Assembly (NCBI RefSeq): GCF_900109775.1
Contig: NZ_FOAX01000001.1
Span: 434,001 to 498,000, forward strand
Direction: 5' to 3'
Origin: Pseudoxanthomonas sp. GM95
GTDB taxonomy: Bacteria > Pseudomonadota > Gammaproteobacteria > Xanthomonadales > Xanthomonadaceae
Length of the DNA stretch: 64,000 bases
How positions within the stretch are numbered: position 1 is the stretch's first letter; every line of letters begins with the position of its first letter. A program made the position numbers and the translations under genes. Of this stretch, positions 18,776-27,606 are shown one piece after another. The notes under the pieces were generated by a model. The model ran no database searches and had not been told where the DNA came from. It worked only from the letters and a program-made list of their open reading frames with translations.

Positions 18776-19642
18776 TCAGGTCACCGCATACGCCGGTGGC
18801 GTCGCGCTGACTGGAAGCCGTGGCGACAGCGTCGGGTCATCGGTCTCGTCCGTCCACACCACGAACTTCTCCAGCGTGTTGGCGCCGAAGCTGTTGCTGA
18901 TCGCCGCGTCCGCGGCGTCGCGGCCGCGCGCGATCAGCACCCGGCCGATGCGTGGCGTGTTGTGGCGCGCATCGAAGGTGTACCACTGACCGTCCAGGTA
19001 GGCCTCGAACCACGCCGAGAAATCCATCGGCGCATCCACCGGCGGAATGCCGATGTCGCCCAGGTAGCCGGTGCAATAGCGCGCGGGGATGTTCATGCAG
19101 CGGCACAGCGCAATGGCCGAATGCGCGAAGTCGCGGCAGACCCCGCGGCCTTCGCGCAGGGCTTGGGCGGCGCCCTTGGTCGGGTTGGCGTGGTGATAAC
19201 CGAATTCGATCTGCGCGTGTACGTAGTCGCAGATCGCCTGCACGCGGTTCCAGCCGGTCTGCGCGTGGCCGAACAGGTCCCAGGCCATGCCGACCAGCTG
19301 GTCGGTCTCGCAGTAGCGGCTGCCCAGCAGATAGAGCAGCGCCTCGTCAGGCAGCTCGTCGACCGGCACTTCGCGCAGCTGCGGCATGGTCAGATCCTGC
19401 ACGCCGCTGTCCTGTACCACCGCATCGGCGTACAGGGTGAACAGGCCGGGCGGCGCCACCAGGCGCGTGCAGGTGTTGCCGAAACTGTCGTGGTACTGGC
19501 GCATCGGCACCTGTGGCAGGCCGCGCAGTTCCTGGCCGATGAGGATGTCGGTGCGACGCGAGTCGTGGATGTTCAGCGTCACCAGCATCGGCGTCGGCTG
19601 GGGTAGGCGGAACGCGATTTCGTAACCCAGGCGGATCAGCAT
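18776..19642 (-). CDS. Transglutaminase-like family protein
   Basis: It has 288 residues with the bacterial transglutaminase-like core. The N-terminal beta domain (MLIRLGYEIAFRLPQPTPML) precedes the core with candidate nucleophile C169 in GRGVCRDFAH and D224 in WYTFDARHN. Where most transglutaminase-like proteins have the catalytic His (HAW), this one has S209 in DFSAWFEAYL. Whether it is an active protease or transferase is unclear. The start ATG 19642 begins exactly at the conserved N-terminus; a longer frame to 19753 is rejected. Confidence 0.82.
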   Translation of the reverse strand: MLIRLGYEIAFRLPQPTPMLVTLNIHDSRRTDILIGQELRGLPQVPMRQYHDSFGNTCTRLVAPPGLFTLYADAVVQDSGVQDLTMPQLREVPVDELPDEALLYLLGSRYCETDQLVGMAWDLFGHAQTGWNRVQAICDYVHAQIEFGYHHANPTKGAAQALREGRGVCRDFAHSAIALCRCMNIPARYCTGYLGDIGIPPVDAPMDFSAWFEAYLDGQWYTFDARHNTPRIGRVLIARGRDAADAAISNSFGANTLEKFVVWTDETDDPTLSPRLPVSATPPAYAVT

Positions 19643-19692
19643 GGTGGCGGCACAACTCGGGGGAGGTTGTACCGGTATAGCACCCCGGAAAC

Positions 19693-20481
19693 CTACGCGT
19701 GCGTGAAGCCCGGCGCCAGTGACGTCAACATGTTCGCAAGGCGCTGCGCCCACTGGGCCTGGCCGGCGTCGTCGGCGATCAGGTCCTGGCGGATTTCCAG
19801 CTCCAGATGCACCAGTCCGCGCGCTTCGCCATGCACGGGAATCGCGTAGTCGGTCTGGTCGCTGACCGCGTACGGCTGGTTGTCGCCCACCACCAGGCCA
19901 TCGGCTTCCAGCAGTGGCTTGAGCGCCATCGCCAAGCGGTTGTCGCGCAGGTAGAGCACGCCGGCGTGCCAGGGCCGGATGATCCCGCCGAACACCGGCG
20001 TGAAGCTGTGCATCGCGATCAGGATCGTCGGCTGGCCGCGCGCGGCGCGCGCATCGAGCTGGTCGCGGATGGCCGCGTGGTACGGCGCGAAGATTTCCTC
20101 GGCGCGCTGGGTGCGCTGCGCTTCGCCGGCGGCGACATTGGCGGCGATATCGGTGCCGTCGCTGATCGCCGGGATCGAGCCGGGCGCCGACAGCGGCCGG
20201 TTGCAGTCGATCACCAGGCGCGAATAGGTCTGCAGCACCGCCGTGGCCTCCAGCAGCGCGGCCAGCTTGCGCGTGGTGCCAGCGATGCCGATGTCCCAGC
20301 CGATGTGGCGGTCCAGTTCGACCTGCGGCAGGCCCAGCTGGTCCAGCGCGGCCGGTACGACCTGGCCAGCATGATCGGCGATCAGCACGAAGGGCGAGGG
20401 CGCGCCGTCGCCGATCAGGGTGAACGGGGACGGATCGTCCGGTCCCAGCAGCGTGGTGGCCTCAAGCACGCGGCGCACCAT
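19693..20481 (-). CDS. N-formylglutamate amidohydrolase family protein
   Basis: It has 262 residues of the HutG/N-formylglutamate amidohydrolase family. Motifs seen: IADHAGQ near 35, IDCNRP at 91-96, IAMHSFTP, and a final HLELEIRQD. The family contains N-formylglutamate deformylases of histidine breakdown and related hydrolases. No hut genes are nearby, so the substrate is uncertain. Its start ATG 20481 overlaps the end of the NUDIX gene by 20 bases, indicating translational coupling. Confidence 0.85.
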   Translation of the reverse strand: MVRRVLEATTLLGPDDPSPFTLIGDGAPSPFVLIADHAGQVVPAALDQLGLPQVELDRHIGWDIGIAGTTRKLAALLEATAVLQTYSRLVIDCNRPLSAPGSIPAISDGTDIAANVAAGEAQRTQRAEEIFAPYHAAIRDQLDARAARGQPTILIAMHSFTPVFGGIIRPWHAGVLYLRDNRLAMALKPLLEADGLVVGDNQPYAVSDQTDYAIPVHGEARGLVHLELEIRQDLIADDAGQAQWAQRLANMLTSLAPGFTHA

Positions 20482-21013
20482 CCAGGTGGTGTTCGATCAT
20501 CCACAGCCCGGCCCACAGCTTGGCGTCGAGCTGGTAGCCCTCGCCGAGTTTCTGCACCAGCCATGCCGCGGCCTGGGTGCGTGGCACTTCGTGCACGGTG
20601 ATGTTCTCGTCGCCATCGCCGCCGCCTTCGCCGACCTTGGTCAGGCCGGTGGCGCGGACGAAGGCGATGCGCTCGTTGGTCGAACCCGACGACACCGGGC
20701 CGATCAGCAGCACTTCGGCATGTTCGGCAGTCCAGCCGGTTTCTTCTTCCAGCTCACGGATCGCCGACAGCTCGATGGATTCGTCGGCATGGATGTCGCC
20801 GACCAGGCCGGCCGGCATCTCGATGGTGTTGGCCTGCAGCGGCACGCGAAACTGCTCGACGAAGACGATGTTGTCCTGTGGCGTGACCGCGATGATGATC
20901 GCCGCCAGCCCGCCGGCGTGCGCGCGCTCGGCGTATTCCCAAGTGCCGCGCCGGATCATGCGCAGGTACTTGCCGTCGTACATGACTTCAGCGGGTTCGG
21001 TCTTGGAGCTCAT
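20462..21013 (-). CDS. NUDIX hydrolase (ADP-ribose pyrophosphatase-like)
   Basis: It has 183 residues. The full Nudix box GX5EX7REUXEEXGU is present (GDIHADE...RELEEETGW). The preceding EQFRVPLQANTIEMPAGLVG resembles ADP-ribose/NDP-sugar pyrophosphatases of the NudF type, which cleave ADP-ribose to AMP and ribose-5-phosphate. The start ATG 21013 is 4 bases after the stop of the exonuclease gene; the longer frame to 21214 lies inside that gene and is rejected. Confidence 0.92.
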   Translation of the reverse strand: MSSKTEPAEVMYDGKYLRMIRRGTWEYAERAHAGGLAAIIIAVTPQDNIVFVEQFRVPLQANTIEMPAGLVGDIHADESIELSAIRELEEETGWTAEHAEVLLIGPVSSGSTNERIAFVRATGLTKVGEGGGDGDENITVHEVPRTQAAAWLVQKLGEGYQLDAKLWAGLWMIEHHLDGAPRA

Positions 21014-21017
21014 GGGA

Positions 21018-22001
21018 TCAGGCCGGTTCGTAGGAAGGGAAATGCGGCGCGTCGTCGCTGGGCGGTGGCGTCCACGGCTGCTCCAGCCCGGCCGCGGCAC
21101 GCAGGCGGCGGCGCAGGGTCGGGCCGAAGCGCACCGCATCGGCCAGTGCGTCGAGCATGTCGCCATCGACCGGCCCGCGGATGAATCCCGGCGTGATGCC
21201 TTCCAGCGGGGCATCCAGGGCGATCGTGGTCAGCTGGCGCCACAGCAGCGCGTGTTCGCGCTGTTCGCGCAGGCGCGCGGCGGCTTGCGCGGCACCGCGC
21301 ATGCGCAGGAAGGCCACTTCGTCGCTGCGCGCCAGCAGCGCGTCCAGGCTGCCGAAATGCGCCAGCAGGATCGCCGCGGTCTTGGCGCCGATGCCGGTGA
21401 CGCCGGGAATGTTGTCGATCGCATCGCCGCACAGCGCCAGGTAGTCGGCGATCTGGTGCGCTTCCACGCCATGCCGCGCCTTGACGCCGCCCATGCCCCA
21501 GCGCAGGCCGCGGGCGAAATCCCACTGCTCGTCGTGGGTCCACAACAGCTGCGAGAGGTCCTTGTCGGCCGAGACGATCACGCCGCGAAAGCCCAGCGGC
21601 CGCGCCGCGTGCAAAGCGCTGCCGATCAGGTCGTCGGCTTCGTATTCGGTATGGGCCAGCACGTTCAGCCCCATCGCCGCGCACAGCGCCTTGCAGTGCG
21701 CGAACTGGCGCCGCAGCTCGGCGGGGGCCGGCTCGCGGTTGCCCTTGTAGGCGGGGTAGAGCGCGTGGCGGAAGCAGCTATCCAGCGCTTCATCGAACGC
21801 CACCACGATGTGCTGCGGGCGTTCGCGTTCGCTCAGGTCCAGCAGGAAGCGCGCGAAGCCATGCACCGCGTTGGTCGGCCAGCCTTCGGCATCCTGGAAC
21901 TGGTCCGGCATCGAGTGCCAGGCGCGGAACACGTACAGGCTGGCATCCACCAGGTACAGCGGCTGCGGCCGCGGCGCCTGGAGGGTGGGCAGTTCAGTCA
22001 C
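21018..22001 (-). CDS. 5'-3' exonuclease/flap endonuclease domain protein
   Basis: It has 327 residues and is related to the N-terminal nuclease domain of DNA polymerase I and to E. coli Xni. Metal-binding acidic clusters are visible: LVDASLYVFRAW (D19), VVAFDEALD, TEYEADDLIG and SADKDLSQLL. The helix-hairpin-helix segment is GDAIDNIPGVTGIGAKTA. It is not fused to a polymerase. It overlaps the nitroreductase end by 8 bases and precedes the NUDIX gene by 4, so the genes are coupled. Confidence 0.93.
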   Translation of the reverse strand: MTELPTLQAPRPQPLYLVDASLYVFRAWHSMPDQFQDAEGWPTNAVHGFARFLLDLSERERPQHIVVAFDEALDSCFRHALYPAYKGNREPAPAELRRQFAHCKALCAAMGLNVLAHTEYEADDLIGSALHAARPLGFRGVIVSADKDLSQLLWTHDEQWDFARGLRWGMGGVKARHGVEAHQIADYLALCGDAIDNIPGVTGIGAKTAAILLAHFGSLDALLARSDEVAFLRMRGAAQAAARLREQREHALLWRQLTTIALDAPLEGITPGFIRGPVDGDMLDALADAVRFGPTLRRRLRAAAGLEQPWTPPPSDDAPHFPSYEPA

Positions 22002-22575
22002 GGCCGTTCCAGTCGGTCAGCAGCGCGGCGGGGTCGGGACGCTCGCGCTCGGGGACCTCCATCGCGGCGGTGCCGATGTGCATGAAGCCGGCGATGCGCT
22101 CGTCCGGGCCCAGGCCCAGTTCCGTGGCGATCACCGGATCGGTCGCCGCCCAGCCGGTCAGCCATTGCGCGCCAAACCCGTAGGCCTGCGCGGCCTGGAG
22201 CAGGGCGAAGCACACGCTGCCGGCGGTCAGCCATTGCTCTTCCAGTGGCACTTTGTGACCGGGCTGGAGGCTGGCCACCACGGTGATGATCAGCGGCGCG
22301 CTGGAAAACCGTCCGCGATCCTTCTCCACCGCCGCGGTTGGCGCGGCCGGATCTTTTTGTATGGTGCGCGCGGCGAGCAGGTCGCCGAGCGCCTGGCGGG
22401 CCGCGCCTTCGATCCGGATGAAGCGCCACGGCACCAGCTTGCCGTGATCGGGCACGCGGCTGGCGCTGGCCAGGATCCGCAGCAGCGTGGCCGAATCGGG
22501 GCCTGGCGCATGCAGCTGTTTCGACGGAACTGAACGACGCTGGTCGAGGGCTTGCAGCAGTTCTGGGGTACGCAT
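21994..22575 (-). CDS. Nitroreductase family protein
   Basis: FMN-dependent NAD(P)H oxidoreductase-like protein of 193 residues (YdjA-like size). The N-terminal RRSVPSKQL (FMN phosphate-binding in the family) and the segments VPDHGKLVPWRFI and GFGAQWLTGW support the call. The substrate is unknown. ATG 22575 starts just before the conserved helix LLQALDQRRS; a longer frame to 22635 adds nothing family-like. First gene of the four-gene coupled set ending at 19693. Confidence 0.9.
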   Translation of the reverse strand: MRTPELLQALDQRRSVPSKQLHAPGPDSATLLRILASASRVPDHGKLVPWRFIRIEGAARQALGDLLAARTIQKDPAAPTAAVEKDRGRFSSAPLIITVVASLQPGHKVPLEEQWLTAGSVCFALLQAAQAYGFGAQWLTGWAATDPVIATELGLGPDERIAGFMHIGTAAMEVPERERPDPAALLTDWNGRD

Positions 22576-22707
22576 ACGCTTCAGTTTAGCTGCTTGGCAC
22601 GCTTTTTGAGTGAGAGGCAGATCGACCGGTGGCATGGACGCGGATCACACACCAGCCGTCGTACGCTTCGGAATCTTTCGGGCACTCAGGGGGCTTGGTG
22701 TCGCGGC

Positions 22708-24933
22708 ATGGCAAGTGCGTTTACCCAGGAAGCCAAGCGAGATCGCAACACCGCACTGCTTGAGCACGTGCGGTTGCTGGCGATCGTGCCGGTGGGCGAA
22801 ATCTTCCAGGCCGTCGTCGATGTGCTGCCCGCGCGCTTGGATGAATACGCTGGCCGCGCCGGCGATTCGCAGATCGACCTGATCGAGGCCAAGCACGAGG
22901 TCCGCCGCCGCCGCGAGCGCAGCCTGTCGCGGTTCCGTTCCCACCTGGTCAACGCCTGGCAATTGTTGGAGCTGGGCCGGCCGCTGTCGGTCGAATACAA
23001 GCTGGCCGACACCGACCTGGACGAAGACGGCGCCAAGAAGCTGAGCCTGCTCAGCTACCAGGACATGGAAGTGCGCCTGGCGATCCGGCGCATGGCCGAT
23101 GCCATCGCCCACCGCTGGCGCCCCGAACTGATGCGCGTGAATCGCTACGTCGGCCTGCTGGCCGGCGGCATCCGGCTGGGCGACGACACGCTGCCGTTCG
23201 GCCCGCATCACATTGGCGCCGGCGTGTTCGACGCGTTCGAGGAAATGACCCTTGCCCCGGCCGCGCGCCTGGCCATCATCCGCATCTGCGAGGAAGAACT
23301 GCAGGAGCGCCTGGGCGTGCTGTATTCCGGCCTGGAGCGGCGGCTGGTGCAGGTGGTGCGCAGCTCCGAGAGCGCGCTACTCAAGCCGCGCGCCCGCACG
23401 CGCATTCCAAGCGCCCGTTATCTCAACGATGACGATGCCACGCCCGAGGAAGCGCCGGACTGGATCGCGCGTTTCTTCGCGCAATGGCAGCCGCCGTCGG
23501 CCAGTGGCCCGGTCGCGGCCGGTGCCGACCACGTGCGCGTGGCCAAGGAAATCCTGCCGGGCGAACTGCACGCCTTGCTGCAGCGTTCGCGCGACGAAGA
23601 GGCCGGCGATGTCGATCGCCGTCGCCATCTGTCCCAGCGCGAACTGCTGTCGGTGCTGTCGCTGATGCAGTCCATGCCGGGCGAGGCGCAGGCGCCGGGT
23701 CCGCGCGACGGTCCGCTGCCGCAACTGCTCAAGCGTGACGTGCTGGCCACGGCCGGCAAGCTGGGCATCGACGCCACCCAGGTGCGCCTGGCGCCTGTAG
23801 ACGAAGACACCGTCGACCTGGTGGCGATGCTGTTCGACGTGATGATGGACGAGTGCCACCTGCACGGCGCCGAGCGCGCCGGGATGCTGCGCCTGCTGGT
23901 GCCGTATGCGAAGGTCGCGCTGCTCAATCCCGAGCTATTTTTGCGCGAAAACGATCCGCCGCGCCGCCTGCTCAACCTGCTGGCCGACGCAGCCGAGGAC
24001 CTGACCGGTGGCGACGTGGCTGAGAAGCAGCTGCGGGTGGAGTTCGACCGCACGCTGGACCGCATCACGGCTGATTTCGCCGAACACACCGAGGTGTTCG
24101 CGGTGTTGCTGCAGTCCTTCGGCACCGCCTTCGCCAGCTATCGCCGCCGGGTGGAAATCGCCGAACGTCGCGCCACCGAGATGCATCGCGCGCAGGAGCG
24201 TCGTGACGAAGCGCGGCGTTTTGCCAACAGCGCCGTCGCGGCCCGCGCGCAGGGGCGCACGCTGCCGCCGGCGATCCAGGATTTCCTCGACCGCTACTGG
24301 GCGCCGTACGTGGGCATGACCGTGCTGCGTGGCGAAAGCGGCGCGGCCGACCTGGCCGACGCGCTGGCCCTGGCCGACGCGCTGCTGGAAGAACTCGACC
24401 TGGCCCGCGTCAACGGCCAGGCCCGACCGTGGCTGGAGCAGCTGCAGCCGTCGCTGACCAAGTTGCTGGACAACCTGGGGCTGAGCGCCGGCGATGCCGA
24501 AGCTGCTCGCCAGGCGCTGCGCGAGGCGCTGTCGGTGCAGGCGCCGCAGGACCACGCCGTGCAGGCCGAGCTGCCGCCGCTGCCGCGCCCGCTGCCCACC
24601 GCCCAGCCCGAAGCGCCGGCGCCGAGCGCTTGGGAAGAGCCGCTTCCGCCCGAAGAGGTCGACGAGGTCACCGCCGACTACTTCCGCCAGATGCCGATGG
24701 GCACCTGGCTGGATTTCGTGTCGCGCGACGGCAGCGTGCGCCCGGGCAAACTGAGCTGGGTCAGCCCGATTTCAGCCAGGCTGATGTTCGTGAACCGGCG
24801 CGGCGGGCGCCTGTGCGTGGCCTCGCCGGATGAGTTATCGGCGCTGGCGCACCTGGACCGGGTCCGCACCCACCGCCACGAAGACGCCTTCTACAGCGCC
24901 ATGCAGGGCGCAATCGACCAGCTGGAACACTGA
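22708..24933 (+). CDS. DUF1631 family protein, first copy
   Basis: A large cytoplasmic protein of 741 residues with no signal peptide or membrane helix. It is mostly helical and acidic/basic. Segments shared with the following gene include RRELLSVLSLMQ-like, LAPVDEDTVDLVAMLFDVMMDE, NPxLFLRxxDPPRRLLNLL, RRRVEIAERRATE and, at the C-terminus, MGTWLDFV...KLSWVSPISARLMFVNRRG. The last part has the look of a small beta-barrel (PilZ-like, my inference). Biochemical function is unknown to me. ATG 22708 is the only plausible in-frame start; its ribosome site is weak. Confidence 0.85.
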   Translation: MASAFTQEAKRDRNTALLEHVRLLAIVPVGEIFQAVVDVLPARLDEYAGRAGDSQIDLIEAKHEVRRRRERSLSRFRSHLVNAWQLLELGRPLSVEYKLADTDLDEDGAKKLSLLSYQDMEVRLAIRRMADAIAHRWRPELMRVNRYVGLLAGGIRLGDDTLPFGPHHIGAGVFDAFEEMTLAPAARLAIIRICEEELQERLGVLYSGLERRLVQVVRSSESALLKPRARTRIPSARYLNDDDATPEEAPDWIARFFAQWQPPSASGPVAAGADHVRVAKEILPGELHALLQRSRDEEAGDVDRRRHLSQRELLSVLSLMQSMPGEAQAPGPRDGPLPQLLKRDVLATAGKLGIDATQVRLAPVDEDTVDLVAMLFDVMMDECHLHGAERAGMLRLLVPYAKVALLNPELFLRENDPPRRLLNLLADAAEDLTGGDVAEKQLRVEFDRTLDRITADFAEHTEVFAVLLQSFGTAFASYRRRVEIAERRATEMHRAQERRDEARRFANSAVAARAQGRTLPPAIQDFLDRYWAPYVGMTVLRGESGAADLADALALADALLEELDLARVNGQARPWLEQLQPSLTKLLDNLGLSAGDAEAARQALREALSVQAPQDHAVQAELPPLPRPLPTAQPEAPAPSAWEEPLPPEEVDEVTADYFRQMPMGTWLDFVSRDGSVRPGKLSWVSPISARLMFVNRRGGRLCVASPDELSALAHLDRVRTHRHEDAFYSAMQGAIDQLEH

Positions 24934-25076
24934 GCCGACACCTTTTTGCTTTAGCGTCGCAGGGGATTGCCAATTTCGTCACGGTTCATAGGCCGGGCGA
25001 TTCACTACGATCACGCTTCGCGGACCCAGGGGCCGCATTCCCCCACGTTTCAGCACCCACGGACGCCCTCGCCCGT

Positions 25077-27461
25077 ATGTCCCCATTCGCCGATCTCCAG
25101 AGCCGCCAAGGCCGGAACGCACGCCTGCTCGAACAGGCGCGGGTGACCGTGCTGCCCGCGCTGGTGACCGCGTTCGGGGATGCGCTGGGCAAGTTCGACG
25201 ATGCGCTGTTCGACCGCGCCGAGCGCGCCGGTCCGGCGCAGATGGCGTTCCTGGATGGCATGCGCGAGTTGCGCCGCCAGCGCGAGCCGGCGATCTCGCG
25301 CTTCCGCCAGCACCTGGAAAAGGCCTGGCAGGCGCTGGAAGACGGCGTGCCGCTGTCGATCGACACCGCCCTGACCGATCCCAACGTCACCGGCCTGAGC
25401 CTGGTGTCGGAAACCGAACTCGAATCGCGCCTGGCCGCGCGCAACCTGGCCAGCGTGGTCGGTCGCGACTGCCGCCAGGTGCTGACCCGCCTGGATCGCC
25501 GCCTGGGGATCATCGCCGCGGTCGGCGACCTGGATTCGGACCACAACCCGATCGGCCCCGAGCATGTCGGCGTGGCCATGCACGAGGCGTTTTCCGGCTG
25601 CGATTTCACGCTGGACGTGCGCCTGACCGTCATCAAGCTGGGCGAGCGCGAGCTGGTCCCGCACCTGGCGCGCATCTACGAGGTGCTCGACCAGATGCTG
25701 GTCCAGGCCGGCGTGGTCGGTGAGCTGCCGGCCGCGCGCAAGCCTGCGCCGCCGCGCCCAGTCACACCGCCGGCGCAGATTCCTGGCCTGGACACGGTCG
25801 AAAGCCGCAACGTCGCCGACCTGGGCATGCCCGCCGGCAACGACGACGCACTGCCGGCCTGGATGGCGCGCTTCACCGAACGCCTGCGCGGCAGCGAGCC
25901 GTGGCAGAGCGGGGCAGAAGCGGCGGGTGGCTATGCGGGCACCAATTACGCGGGCGCCGCCGATCCTTCGATGGGCGTCGGCGCGCAGGGCGTCCTGCTG
26001 GAGGCGCTGCATCACCTGCTGCAGGAGTCGCGCGGGCATCGCGGCGAGCCGTCGGCCGATTACGGCACCGGCCGCGGCCACGCCGGTGGGGGCCTGGAAG
26101 GCGACACCCGCTCGCTGTCCAAGCGCGAAATGCTGTCGGTCCTGTCCTCGCTGCAGACCACGCCCAGCGCCACGCTGCAACGCGCGGCCGCTGGCGGCAC
26201 CAACGAATCCCTGGCCCAGCGCCTGAAGAGCGAAGTGCTCAACAACGCCGGCCAGCTGGGCATGGAGCCGGGCAGCACGCGCCTGTCGCCGGTGGACGAG
26301 GATGCGATCGACCTGGTCGGCATGCTGTTCGACGTGATGCTGGACGAGCGCGACCTGGAAGTGCAGTCGCGCGAGCTGATGGGCAAGCTGGTGGTGCCCT
26401 TCGTCAAGGTCGCGCTGCTGGACCGGCGCATGTTCGTGCAGAAGACCCACCCGGCGCGTCGCCTGCTCAACGTGCTGGCCGAGGCCTGCGAGGGCAATAC
26501 CGGCGAAAGCGCGGCCGAGCGCGTGCTGATGGCCAAGGTCGAGGAAGTCGTCGACCGGCTGGTGGCCGAGTTCAACGAGAACCTGGCGATCTTCCTCACC
26601 CTGGAAGAGGAGTTCCGCGACTTCCTGGGCCAGCACAAGCGCCGCATCGAGATCGCCGAACGCCGCGCCACCGAGCTGCAGCGCGGCCAGGAACGCCTGG
26701 AAGCCGCCCGTGCGCGCGCCAGCGCCGAGCTGGCCAAGCGCCTGGAAGGCCGGCGCGTGCCGCAGACGATCGAGGATTTCCTGCGCCAGCCCTGGGCGCA
26801 TCACCTGACCATGGCGCTGCTGCGCGATGGCGAGGACAGCTCGATGGCGGCCAGCGCACTGGCCCTGGCCGACGGCGTGCTGCAGGAGCTGGCCGAGGCG
26901 CAGATGCAGATCGTCGGCAAGCCGTGGCTGCAGGAATGGCGCCACGGTTTGATCAAGGTCTTCAGCAGCGTCGGCATGGGCGGCGAAGCGGCCGGCTCGG
27001 CCATCGATGCGCTGCACGACACGCTGCAGGCGGTGTCGGTGTCGCGTCCGGACCTGGAACGCGCGCTGCCCGACCTGCCGCCGGTGGCCGAACCCGCTGC
27101 GCAGGCCGCCGCCGCGCAGGCGCCGAACCTGGAACTGGTCGGCGGCACCGATGCGCTGGATTTCGACAGCGCCGATGCCGATCACTTCCGCGCGCTGCCG
27201 ATCGGCACGTGGCTGGATTTCGTCGACAAGGACAACAAGGTCCAGGCCGGCAAGCTGTCGTGGGTGAGCCCGATCTCCTCGCGGTTGCTGTTCGTCAACC
27301 GCCGCGGCGTGCGCTTCTGCGTGGCCTCGCCGGAGGAGTTGGCAGTCATGGTCCGCCTGGGCCGGCTGCGCCGGCATCGCCATGAAGATGCCTTCGACAG
27401 CGCGATGCAAGGCGTGATCGACCGCCTGGATGGCGCCGGCCGTCAGCCGGCCGACGCCTGA
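25077..27461 (+). CDS. DUF1631 family protein, second copy
   Basis: It has 794 residues and is a tandem paralogue of the preceding gene, sharing its domain order: helical N-terminal region with RRQREPAISRFRQHLEKAW, central KREMLSVLSSLQ, LSPVDEDAIDLVGMLFDVMLDE, HPARRLLNVLAEACE, KRRIEIAERRATELQR, then IGTWLDFVDKDNKV...KLSWVSPISSRLLFVNRRG. It is longer mainly through a Gly-rich linker at about 280-340. It starts at ATG 25077 after 143 bases of non-coding DNA, so it may have its own promoter. Function unknown. Confidence 0.87.
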   Translation: MSPFADLQSRQGRNARLLEQARVTVLPALVTAFGDALGKFDDALFDRAERAGPAQMAFLDGMRELRRQREPAISRFRQHLEKAWQALEDGVPLSIDTALTDPNVTGLSLVSETELESRLAARNLASVVGRDCRQVLTRLDRRLGIIAAVGDLDSDHNPIGPEHVGVAMHEAFSGCDFTLDVRLTVIKLGERELVPHLARIYEVLDQMLVQAGVVGELPAARKPAPPRPVTPPAQIPGLDTVESRNVADLGMPAGNDDALPAWMARFTERLRGSEPWQSGAEAAGGYAGTNYAGAADPSMGVGAQGVLLEALHHLLQESRGHRGEPSADYGTGRGHAGGGLEGDTRSLSKREMLSVLSSLQTTPSATLQRAAAGGTNESLAQRLKSEVLNNAGQLGMEPGSTRLSPVDEDAIDLVGMLFDVMLDERDLEVQSRELMGKLVVPFVKVALLDRRMFVQKTHPARRLLNVLAEACEGNTGESAAERVLMAKVEEVVDRLVAEFNENLAIFLTLEEEFRDFLGQHKRRIEIAERRATELQRGQERLEAARARASAELAKRLEGRRVPQTIEDFLRQPWAHHLTMALLRDGEDSSMAASALALADGVLQELAEAQMQIVGKPWLQEWRHGLIKVFSSVGMGGEAAGSAIDALHDTLQAVSVSRPDLERALPDLPPVAEPAAQAAAAQAPNLELVGGTDALDFDSADADHFRALPIGTWLDFVDKDNKVQAGKLSWVSPISSRLLFVNRRGVRFCVASPEELAVMVRLGRLRRHRHEDAFDSAMQGVIDRLDGAGRQPADA

Positions 27462-27606
27462 TCCGCCGCAACCAGCGCGGGTGGTTGCCGCAGCCCGCAG
27501 GAAGGTTTCTCGTCATTTTCCCGTCCGTCGCACGTGCCCCTCGCGGCGCCGGCGGGTGGATGCCTTTGCTAGCATCGCCGCTCTTTGAACAATGGGCGGA
27601 ACGGGG

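Noticed and set aside
22552-22707. Upstream extension of the first DUF1631 gene
   Set aside because: It overlaps the divergent nitroreductase start and adds a stretch unlike the paralogue's N-terminus.
25050-27410. A 786-codon minus-strand frame opposite the second DUF1631 gene
   Set aside because: It mirrors codon positions of the plus-strand gene, is rich in Arg/Gln/His/Gly, and shows no domain or ribosome site.
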